From assembly GCA_020725025.1 (NCBI GenBank), contig DYFV01000040.1:1-45424 (forward strand): a stretch of DNA of 45,424 nt. The letters run 5' to 3'. Source of the stretch: Azoarcus sp. (GTDB lineage: Bacteria; Pseudomonadota; Gammaproteobacteria; Burkholderiales; Rhodocyclaceae). Position 1 is the stretch's first letter; each line of letters opens with the position of its first letter. A program made the position numbers and the translations under genes. Of the stretch, positions 8,522 through 14,939 are shown in pieces. The notes beneath the pieces were generated by a model that was not told the origin of the DNA, did no database searches, and saw only the letters and a list, made by a program, of their open reading frames with translations.

Positions 8522-8710
8522 CTGTAGGAAGGCTAAGATTCAGCTTTCCCGGAAGCTGACCGGTCCGGCGGGGGCGCCGCAGCGCACAGGGGAGAGCGGT
8601 CCGCCATCACCGCCTCGCTCGTTCCGATCGCCCAAGTCCGCCTGGCTCCTGCAAATTCGTGTTTGGGACCCGAAGTTTAAATGATCGCGGGTTCCCGGAG
8701 ACCATCATTC
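8522..8710. other. divergent intergenic region, kinase/yicC
   Basis: These 189 bases separate the leftward kinase operon from rightward yicC and must hold both promoters. I see no convincing -35/-10 pair. An AT-rich TTTAAAT near 8674 could be part of a yicC promoter. No long palindrome or repeat was found. Confidence 0.3.
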
Positions 8711-9577
8711 ATGATCCATAGCATGACGGGCTTCGCAGTCCAGAGCTGCGACCTCGGCAGTGTCAGCCTCAATCTCGAGCTGCGCAGCGTCAATTCCCGC
8801 TACCTCGACCTGTTCTTCCGCGTGGGCGAGGAGCTTCGCCAGGCCGAGCCGGTACTGCGCGAGCGTATCACCGCGGCGCTCACCCGCGGGAAGGTCGAAT
8901 GCCGCCTGTCCATCCATCCGAACGACTCCGCGCCGAGGAGCCTCGCCCTCAACACGGCACTCCTGGAACAGCTGCGCGAAGCCGAGGCGCAGGTGCGCGC
9001 GCGGCTGCCCGAGGCGGCGCACCTGTCGGTGGCCGAGGTGCTGCGCTGGCCCGGCATGCTGGCGGACGATTCGGTGAGCTTCGAGGAGATGCAACCGGCC
9101 ATCCTCGCCCTGGCGACCTCGGCGCTCGACGAGCTCATCGCCACTCGCCGCCGCGAGGGCGGGAAGCTCGCCGCCATGATCGGCGAGCGCGTGACGCGCA
9201 TGCGCTCCCTGGTGGCGCAGGCACAGCCGCGCATGCCCGAGGTGGTGGCCGAGTACCAGGAGAAGCTCAGCACGCGCCTGCGCGAGGCGGTCGCTTCGCT
9301 GGACGAGGATCGCATCCGCCAGGAGGTGGCACTCTACGCCCAGCGCATCGACGTCGCCGAGGAGCTGTCGCGGCTCGCCACCCATCTCGACGAGGTGGAG
9401 CGCATCCTCAAGGCGGGCGGCGCGGCGGGCAAGCGCCTCGACTTCCTGATGCAGGAGCTCAACCGCGAGGCCAACACCCTCGCCTCCAAGTCCAGCGCCA
9501 CCGATCTCACCTCCATGGCGATGGAGATGAAGGTGCTCATCGAGCAGATGCGCGAGCAGGTGCAGAACATCGAGTAG
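8711..9577 (+). CDS. yicC: YicC-family endoribonuclease
   Basis: A 288-residue protein of the YicC/YloC family; E. coli YicC is 287 residues and has been described as an endoribonuclease. The N-terminus MIHSMTGFA and the LRSVNSRYLD block are diagnostic. So is the C-terminal KRLDFLMQELNREANTL segment, followed by KSSATDLTSMAMEMKVLIEQ. The ATG at 8711 is used because MIHSMTGFA is the family start. An in-frame ATG 30 bases upstream adds residues that do not fit. In many bacteria gmk follows yicC, but here a terminator does, so the gene is monocistronic. Confidence 0.94.
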   Translation: MIHSMTGFAVQSCDLGSVSLNLELRSVNSRYLDLFFRVGEELRQAEPVLRERITAALTRGKVECRLSIHPNDSAPRSLALNTALLEQLREAEAQVRARLPEAAHLSVAEVLRWPGMLADDSVSFEEMQPAILALATSALDELIATRRREGGKLAAMIGERVTRMRSLVAQAQPRMPEVVAEYQEKLSTRLREAVASLDEDRIRQEVALYAQRIDVAEELSRLATHLDEVERILKAGGAAGKRLDFLMQELNREANTLASKSSATDLTSMAMEMKVLIEQMREQVQNIE

Positions 9578-9602
9578 CGCGCGCCGCGGCGCCGATCGTG
9601 AC

Positions 9603-9631
9603 AAAGCCCGCGGCAATGCCGCGGGCTTTTT
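9603..9631 (+). terminator. intrinsic terminator after yicC
   Basis: A perfect 12-bp stem (AAAGCCCGCGGC / GCCGCGGGCTTT) has a 3-base loop and runs straight into TTTTT on the plus strand, 25 bases after the yicC stop. It is the best-formed intrinsic terminator in the window. The A-run on the left could also help terminate the leftward gene that ends at 9681. Confidence 0.9.
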
Positions 9632-9680
9632 CGTTCACCGGTCATCCGGTTGCGGCGTGCGGCGTTCCCGCGACGCGACC

Positions 9681-10526
9681 TCAGGCCGTCTGCGCCGCCG
9701 CATGGGTCCGGCGCGCCGCGCCGCGACGGCCGAGCGCCGCGCCGCCGACCGCTGCGGCGAGCGAGAGCAGGAGCGAGAAGAACATCACCCAGGCCGAGGT
9801 CTGCCCCGCCTGCTCGATCCTTTCCACCGGCTGCGCCCGGGACATGAGGTCGGCGATGCTGCGGCGGACCTCCGCTACCGCCTGTGCCGGGTTGTCGCGC
9901 GCCGCCTGCACCGCCTGGGCGGTCTGGTCGAGCTGGGTGCGGACCTCCTCGACCGGCAGCCCGGTGGCGGTCGAGATCTGCTGGGCCGTCTGCGGGTCCT
10001 GCAGCTGCGCGACGATCTGGTCGATGTTCTGCTCGGACAGGTTCATGTCGGCACCGCCGGTGACCGCGGCGACGGTCCTGCCCGCGCCTCCCACCAGATT
10101 GAACACGCCCCCGGCGAGCATGCCGATGCCGCTGCCCGCGAGGTACATGATCAGGATCACGCTCAGCACCCACACCAGTCCGCCCTCGTAGAGACTGGTG
10201 GATCGGTCGGTGATCAGGCTCAGGCGGGTCGACAGCATGCCGCCGACGAAGAGCGCGATCAGCAGGGACAGCGCGCCCCAGATCGCCGCACCCGTGCCGA
10301 CGGTGCCGGGATCGGCGTTCTGCAGATCCACCGCCGAGATGCCGACCGCGATGCCCAGGGTGGCGAGAAGCAGCATGATGCCCAGCGCCGCGAACACGCC
10401 GGCCCAGATCCCGCTCCAGGACACGCGGAAAGGATTGGCGAACCAGGTGGCGGCCTGGGCCGGATAGCGGCGCCGCTCGGCGATACGACGGTCCTGGAAG
10501 GGCGTTTCATTGACGGTTGTAGCCAT
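9681..10526 (-). CDS. hypothetical membrane protein, about four transmembrane helices
   Basis: A 281-residue protein I cannot name. It has hydrophobic helices at roughly residues 38-60, 82-103, 118-150 and 245-267. A hydrophilic loop of about 90 residues lies between the last two. It is rich in Gln and Asp (NIDQIVAQLQDPQTAQQI) and probably helical. The N-terminus is charged (QDRRIAERRRYP) and no signal peptide is evident. A GGAGG-like site precedes the ATG at 10526. It is transcribed away from the three small heat-shock genes across a 480-base gap, suggesting a link to envelope stress by position only. Confidence 0.7.
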   Translation of the reverse strand: MATTVNETPFQDRRIAERRRYPAQAATWFANPFRVSWSGIWAGVFAALGIMLLLATLGIAVGISAVDLQNADPGTVGTGAAIWGALSLLIALFVGGMLSTRLSLITDRSTSLYEGGLVWVLSVILIMYLAGSGIGMLAGGVFNLVGGAGRTVAAVTGGADMNLSEQNIDQIVAQLQDPQTAQQISTATGLPVEEVRTQLDQTAQAVQAARDNPAQAVAEVRRSIADLMSRAQPVERIEQAGQTSAWVMFFSLLLSLAAAVGGAALGRRGAARRTHAAAQTA

Positions 10527-11006
10527 AGGGGTCCTCCGTTAGACGACGAATGCAATCGCCCTCTTGCTGCGCAATGGCGATCCCGTATCGCCCTGCATCG
10601 TGCGTGCCCCGCCCCGGCACCCCATATGCCGCGGATGCGCGCGCGCAGCCGCCGGGTCCGAGGAAGGAATTTCAAGGGCGCGACAACAATTACACGGGGC
10701 CGGGCGCCGCCCGCGGCGCCCCGCTACCCTTCCCGCCGCCGCGTCGTGACCGGCCCTGGCGTTGCGGCGATACCCATGAAGCAAGATCGTGCCCCGGGTC
10801 GGATCCGCGGCAGGGCGGAGCACGGGCCGAGCTTGCCGGTGCGCAATGCCGCAAGCCCCGTCGCGGTTACGGCCACCCGGGTATTGAAGTGCCCGGGACA
10901 GCGCACATATATGGGACGTGGGCGGCAGGGGGAGCGCCTCCCTGCCGGCCGGCCGGATCCGAGCGGTCCGACCTATGTGCATCCTTGGTATCAACGGAGG
11001 TTTGCC
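10527..11006. other. 480-base intergenic region between membrane protein and hsp20 genes
   Basis: No coding frame here looks real. The region is the divergent control region for the membrane protein and the hsp20 cluster. It contains an 8-bp hairpin (GGGCGCCG 10702-10709 / CGGCGCCC 10714-10721) and the weak promoter listed separately. I looked for a sigma32 heat-shock promoter (CTTGAA...CCCCAT-like) in the hsp20 direction and for a ROSE-type thermosensor hairpin near 10990. Neither was convincing. Confidence 0.4.
10884..10913 (+). promoter_or_regulatory. weak candidate promoter for the hsp20 cluster
   Basis: TTGAAG (10884-10889), an 18-base spacer and TATATG (10908-10913) give four of six matches at each hexamer. 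A start near 10920 would leave a leader of about 85 bases. The TTGAA core is also compatible with a sigma32 -35, but the downstream element is not CCCCAT-like. The CGGAGG Shine-Dalgarno at 10995-11000 correctly precedes the first hsp20. Confidence 0.3.
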
Positions 11007-11459
11007 ATGTACGAATCCCTCTTGAACTTTCCCGGCAGTCTCTTCGCCGAGCTCGACAGGCTCCAGCGCGACATGGAGCAGGCCTTTGGCGTATTGGCGC
11101 CGCCGAGCAGCATCCGCGCCGTCGCGACCGGCGCCTTCCCGGCCATCAACGTGGGCAGCACGCCGACATCGGTCGAGGTGTACGCCTTCGCACCCGGCGT
11201 CGCCCCGTCCGGCCTCGACGTCCAGGTCGATCGCGGGGTGCTGACCGTTTCCGGCGAGCGCGCCCCGGCACGCGCCGAAGGCGAGGAGCGCCCCGCCTAC
11301 TACGCCAACGAGCGCTTCGCCGGGCGTTTCAAGCGCACCGTGAGCCTGCCCGAGGACGTCGATCCGGACCGTGTGGAAGCCCACTACCGCGACGGGGTGC
11401 TGTGCATCTCGATCGCGCGGCGCCAGTCGGCCCAGCCCAAGCGTATCGAGATCAAGTGA
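11007..11459 (+). CDS. Hsp20 small heat-shock protein, copy 1
   Basis: A 150-residue ATP-independent chaperone of the alpha-crystallin family that holds unfolding proteins in large oligomers. An N-terminal arm (MYESLLNFPGSLFAELDRL) precedes the alpha-crystallin domain at about residues 45-140. The domain ends with the GVLCISIARR strand. The C-terminal tail ends PKRIEIK, giving the I-x-I oligomerisation motif. A CGGAGG site lies 7 bases before the ATG. It is the first of three tandem hsp20 genes, with a 24-base gap to the next. Confidence 0.92.
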   Translation: MYESLLNFPGSLFAELDRLQRDMEQAFGVLAPPSSIRAVATGAFPAINVGSTPTSVEVYAFAPGVAPSGLDVQVDRGVLTVSGERAPARAEGEERPAYYANERFAGRFKRTVSLPEDVDPDRVEAHYRDGVLCISIARRQSAQPKRIEIK

Positions 11460-11483
11460 TCGGAACGATCGGAGGAGAAGATC

Positions 11484-11870
11484 ATGGACGACAGGCAACA
11501 AGTGACCAAGGTCGAGCAACAGAAGCGGCCCGCCGAGACGCCGGCCCTGCTGCCGCGTGTCGACGTGTTCGAGGACGATACCGGCATCACGCTGATGGCC
11601 GATCTGCCGGGGGTGCCCAAGGACAAGCTGTCCCTGCGCGTCGAGGGCGACACCCTGACGATCGAGGGCGACATCTCCCCGCCGACGCCGGAGAACATGG
11701 AGGCGGTCTATGCCGAGCTGCGATTGCCGCGCTACCGGCGCGCCTTCACTTTGAGCGGCGAGCTCGACACCGAGAAGATCGCCGCCCAGTTCCGCGACGG
11801 CGTGCTGAACCTGCGCATCCCGAAACACGCGCATGCGCAGCCGCGCCGCATCGAGGTCAAGGTGGCGTGA
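11484..11870 (+). CDS. Hsp20 small heat-shock protein, copy 2
   Basis: A 128-residue small heat-shock protein with a short polar N-terminus (MDDRQQVTKVEQQKRPAET) and almost nothing outside the alpha-crystallin domain (residues 28-120). Characteristic segments are LMADLPGVPKDKLSLRVEG, LPRYRRAFTL and DGVLNLRIPK. A tail with RRIEVKV gives an I-x-V variant of the I-x-I motif. The short arm suggests it may co-assemble with its neighbours rather than form large oligomers alone. It sits between the other two hsp20 genes with a GGAGGAG ribosome-binding site. Confidence 0.92.
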   Translation: MDDRQQVTKVEQQKRPAETPALLPRVDVFEDDTGITLMADLPGVPKDKLSLRVEGDTLTIEGDISPPTPENMEAVYAELRLPRYRRAFTLSGELDTEKIAAQFRDGVLNLRIPKHAHAQPRRIEVKVA

Positions 11871-11906
11871 GGCCGGCATCCGCATGCATCAGGAGGTGAT
11901 CGATCC

Positions 11907-12413
11907 ATGACCAGAATGTCGGATTGGAGACAGGGCCTGGAAGAGGCCTGGCACTCCGTGGCCGAGGGCTGGCGCCAGCTGCGCGACCGTGCCGCCGGGG
12001 CCTTGACCCACTTCACCCCCGGCAGCGGCTCGACCGCGCCCACCGCCGAGCCGTCCGAACCGGGCTACTTCCCCGCGGCGAGCTGGGCACTGCTCGCGGG
12101 CGACGTGTTCGAGGACGACGACAAGGTGGTGGTGCGCCTGGAGGCCCCGGGCATGGAGAAGGAGGACTTCGATCTCGAGGTGCGCAGCGACGCGCTGATC
12201 GTGCGCGGCGAGAAGCGCTTCGAGCGCGAGCAGGCCGAAGGCCGCTACCGGGTGCGCCAGTGCGCCTACGGCAGCTTCCACCGCGCCATCCCCCTGCCCG
12301 CGCCGGTGCAGGCGGAAAAGGCGAAGGCGAGCTACCGCAACGGCGTGCTGCGAATCGAGCTGCCCAAGACCGAGCGCGCGCGCGCGCGGCGCATCGAGAT
12401 CAAGGCCGGCTGA
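11907..12413 (+). CDS. Hsp20 small heat-shock protein, copy 3 (long N-terminal arm)
   Basis: A 168-residue small heat-shock protein with an unusual N-terminal arm of about 60 residues rich in tryptophan (W6, W15, W22). The alpha-crystallin domain spans about residues 65-160 and includes VVVRLEAPGMEKEDFDLEV and SYRNGVLRIELPK. The tail RRIEIK carries the I-x-I motif. The ribosome-binding site AGGAGGTGAT at 11891-11900 is a full match to the 16S 3' end, implying strong translation. Divergence between the three copies argues for separate roles, not recent duplication. Confidence 0.92.
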   Translation: MTRMSDWRQGLEEAWHSVAEGWRQLRDRAAGALTHFTPGSGSTAPTAEPSEPGYFPAASWALLAGDVFEDDDKVVVRLEAPGMEKEDFDLEVRSDALIVRGEKRFEREQAEGRYRVRQCAYGSFHRAIPLPAPVQAEKAKASYRNGVLRIELPKTERARARRIEIKAG

Positions 12414-12431
12414 AGCCCGGGCCCAGCCCTG

Positions 12432-12469
12432 CGCAGCCCGGATGGAGCGTGCGCTTCATCCGGGCTGCG
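12432..12469. repeat. degenerate single REP-like palindrome after the hsp20 cluster
   Basis: CGCAGCCCGGATGGAGCG pairs with CGCTTCATCCGGGCTGCG at one or two mismatches. It shares the CCCGGATGGAGCG core of the paired REP copies, but the head is GCAG instead of GTAG, and it stands alone. It begins 18 bases after the third hsp20 stop and may double as that operon's terminator, though no T-run follows. Confidence 0.6.
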
Positions 12470-12523
12470 TTCGTCTGCGGGTAACATGACGACCTGTATG
12501 AATTTCCACACGGCTCGATCGGA

Positions 12524-14152
12524 ATGGCCCGCATAAACCCCTCAGGATGGCGCCAGATGCCCGCAACGGGCCCGCTGGCGCGGGAGATCCAGACCCTCGC
12601 CGCACTGGAGGAAGGCCTCTCCGACGACTACGTCGTCTACCACGGCATCCACTGGACGCGCGCGGAGCACGGCCACGCGCTCTTCGGCGAGATCGACTTC
12701 GTGGTGGTCGGCCCGTCGGGGCGGCTGCTGCTCATGGAGCAGAAGTCGGGCTTCCTGGACGAGACGCCCGAAGGGCTGGTGAAGGCCTATCCCACCGCCC
12801 GCCGCAACGTCACTGCCCAGATGGCGCGCAGCGCCGACAATCTGCGCAGCCGCCTCACGACCTATCTCAGGGGCGCGCAGGTCGAGGTGGACACCCTGCT
12901 CTACTGCCCCGACTATCGAGTGCGCCAGCCCGGCAGCGCCGGAGTGGATCCGGCCCGCATCGTGGACGCGAGCCGCCGCGAGTCGTTGCCCCTCATCGTG
13001 TCGAGCCTGCTGCAGGGCGGGGGCCGCAACGAGACGCTCACCGCCGCGATCGACCGCTTCCTCGCCGACCAGCTCGAGCTCGTGCCCGATGCGAGCGCGC
13101 TCGCCGGCCGAGCCGAGGCGCTCTATACCCGGCTCTCCGGCGGCCTTGCGGAGTGGGCGCGGCGCATCGAAACCGAGCCGTTCCGCCTGCGCGTCAGCGG
13201 CACCGCCGGCAGCGGCAAGACCCAGCTCGCCCTCGCGGTGCTCGCCGACGCGGTCGCGGCCGGGCGCCGGCCGCTGTACGTCTGCTACAACCGCCCGCTC
13301 GCCGACCACGTCGCCCGCGTGGCCGCAACCGGCGCCCAGGTGGCGACCTACCACCAGCTCGCCGACCGCATCCTGCGCGCCCACGGCCGGCCGCCCGACT
13401 TCTCGCAGCCGGACGCCTTTGCTCGCCTGGAAGCGGCCTTCGAGACGATGGAGCCGGACCCGAGCTGGCGCTTCGACGAGATCGTCATCGACGAGGGGCA
13501 GGATTTCCGCCCGGCCTGGCGCGACACCCTGCTGCGCCTGCTGACCCCGGAAGGGCGCGCCTGGTGGCTGGAGGACCCGCTGCAGAACCTCTACGACCGG
13601 GAGCCGGCCCATCCGCGCGGCTGGGTCACGCTCACCAGCGACCGCAACTACCGTACGCCGGCGGACATCGTGGCGGCCCTGAACCGCATGCTGCCGTTGC
13701 CCAAGCCCCTGGAGGCGGGCAGTCCGATCACCGCCTCGGAGCTCGAGATCCTCACCTGGGAGAGCGCCGACGAGCTGATGGAGCAGACCCGCCGTGCCAT
13801 CACGCGGGCGATCGGGCTCGGATTCAAGCGGGAGATGACGGCGCTGGTGACCTATCGCGGACGCGAGAACTCGCGCTTCACGCCCCTGGAGCGCCTCGGC
13901 GCGCACCGGCTGAGGGCATTCACCGGGCACTACGACCTGCTCGGCAGCCCGCTCTACACCGAGGGCGACATCCTCATCGACTCGGTGTACCGCTTCAAGG
14001 GACAGGCCGCCCCCTGCGTGATCTTCACCGAGATCGACTTCGAGGCTCTCGACCCGCTCACCGTACGCAAGCTCTTCGTAGGCGCCACCCGGGCGAGCAT
14101 GAAGCTCATCCTGGTGGCCTCCCGGCGCGCCGCGCGGCAGCTTTCGGGATAG
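12524..14152 (+). CDS. NERD-domain nuclease-like/superfamily I helicase fusion protein
   Basis: A 542-residue protein with two parts. Residues 15-130 look like a NERD (nuclease-related) domain with a PD-(D/E)xK-type core: GEID58, then E72-x-K74 in LLMEQKSG. Residues 215-540 are an ATPase/helicase with Walker A GTAGSGKT (226-233) and Walker B IDEGQD (322-327). UvrD-like late motifs VYRFKGQAAP and LFVGATRAS follow. The catalytic residues of both parts are present, so DNA or RNA cleavage coupled to unwinding is plausible. It stands alone between a REP copy and a REP pair. Related NERD-helicases occur singly or in defence islands; its role here is unknown. Confidence 0.8.
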   Translation: MARINPSGWRQMPATGPLAREIQTLAALEEGLSDDYVVYHGIHWTRAEHGHALFGEIDFVVVGPSGRLLLMEQKSGFLDETPEGLVKAYPTARRNVTAQMARSADNLRSRLTTYLRGAQVEVDTLLYCPDYRVRQPGSAGVDPARIVDASRRESLPLIVSSLLQGGGRNETLTAAIDRFLADQLELVPDASALAGRAEALYTRLSGGLAEWARRIETEPFRLRVSGTAGSGKTQLALAVLADAVAAGRRPLYVCYNRPLADHVARVAATGAQVATYHQLADRILRAHGRPPDFSQPDAFARLEAAFETMEPDPSWRFDEIVIDEGQDFRPAWRDTLLRLLTPEGRAWWLEDPLQNLYDREPAHPRGWVTLTSDRNYRTPADIVAALNRMLPLPKPLEAGSPITASELEILTWESADELMEQTRRAITRAIGLGFKREMTALVTYRGRENSRFTPLERLGAHRLRAFTGHYDLLGSPLYTEGDILIDSVYRFKGQAAPCVIFTEIDFEALDPLTVRKLFVGATRASMKLILVASRRAARQLSG

Positions 14153-14162
14153 TGCGGGCTCC

Positions 14163-14252
14163 GTAGCCCGGATGGAGCCCCGGCGGAATCCGGGAACAGT
14201 GGCGCCACGACCGCCTCCGACCCCGGATTCCGTTGCACTCCATCCGGGCTAC
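14163..14252. repeat. REP-like inverted pair B
   Basis: GTAGCCCGGATGGAGCCCC opens the left copy at 14163. Its mirror copy closes at 14252, again with CATCCGGGCTAC. Each copy has an internal ATCCGGG/CCCGGAT palindrome. It fills the gap between convergent genes (the helicase stop at 14152 and the proQ-like stop at 14272), a position suited to bidirectional termination. Confidence 0.8.
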
Positions 14253-14271
14253 GAAAAAGCGGTCGGGGCGC

Positions 14272-14739
14272 TCAGCGCTTCGAGAACTTTCCGACGAGCT
14301 GCTGAAGCTTCTGGGACTTGCGGCGCTCGGCCTCTTCCGCCTCGCGCTTGGCCTTCTCGGCCTGCTCCGCGGCCTTCCTGCGCTTGGCGGCCTCGGCGAA
14401 GCGCTCCTTCAGGGTCTGGCGGGCATGCTCGCGCTGCTCGTCGGTGACCGTGCCGTCTTCCTTGCCGTCGAGGTCGAAACGCGCCCCGCCCTTCTCCATG
14501 GCCTTCAGGTAGCGGGTGGAGGCGGTGTGGATGCGCATGGCGTTGCGCACGACCTTGCGCTCGACCTCCGGAAAGCGCTCGCCCACCGCCTTGTCGATGC
14601 GGATCGCGAGGGGCTTGCAGTCACGGAAGGTGGGAGAGACCTGCTGCAGGGCCTGCAGCAGGCCGCGCGCGTCGAGGGCAGGCGCCTTGGCGGGAGCCGC
14701 TTCGTCGCGCTGCACGTCGGGTTCGAGTTCGCTGATCAT
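14272..14739 (-). CDS. ProQ/FinO-domain RNA chaperone (minimal form)
   Basis: A 155-residue ProQ/FinO-family RNA-binding protein. Residues 22-110 form the FinO domain (LLQALQQVSPTFRDCKPLAI, then FPEVERKVVRNAMRIHTAS and YLKAM). The remainder is a highly charged helix (RKAAEQAEKAKREAEEAERR), probably coiled. It lacks the Tudor-like C-terminal domain of E. coli ProQ (232 residues) and resembles the short ProQ proteins of Neisseria. Such proteins bind structured sRNAs and mRNA 3' ends. The ATG at 14739 is the natural start. REP pairs lie on both sides of the gene. Confidence 0.88.
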   Translation of the reverse strand: MISELEPDVQRDEAAPAKAPALDARGLLQALQQVSPTFRDCKPLAIRIDKAVGERFPEVERKVVRNAMRIHTASTRYLKAMEKGGARFDLDGKEDGTVTDEQREHARQTLKERFAEAAKRRKAAEQAEKAKREAEEAERRKSQKLQQLVGKFSKR

Positions 14740-14831
14740 TGCTTGTAACGTCTGGCACGGCACTAAAGGCGGCATGATCGCACGATTTTCCGGCCGCGTG
14801 CCGCCTATGCGCGGGCCGATCCCTCGGTTCC

Positions 14832-14939
14832 GTAGCCCGGATGGAGTGCAACGGAATCCGGGTCGGCCGTCGATCCGGCAGCGCCTGAAATCCCGTCGCG
14901 GCCGCTTACCGGATTCCGCCGGGGCTCCATCCGGGCTAC
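14832..14939. repeat. REP-like inverted pair C
   Basis: The left copy GTAGCCCGGATGGAGTGC starts at 14832. The right copy, read on the minus strand from 14939, is GTAGCCCGGATGGAGCCCC. The GTAG of the right copy contains the fdsA stop codon (14938-14936). The pair lies between the fdsA 3' end and the start region of proQ (14739), both leftward, so it could separate the long catabolic transcript from proQ. Confidence 0.8.

Noticed and set aside
10527..11006. Sigma32 promoter or ROSE thermosensor for the hsp20 genes
   Set aside because: TTGAAG near 10884 could be a heat-shock -35, but no CCCCAT-like -10 lies at the right distance. No hairpin masks the ribosome-binding site at 10995-11000.
12432..12469. 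Integration (att) site next to the hsp20 cluster
   Set aside because: The palindrome is a degenerate member of the REP-like family. No integrase or tRNA gene is adjacent and no direct repeat bounds an island.
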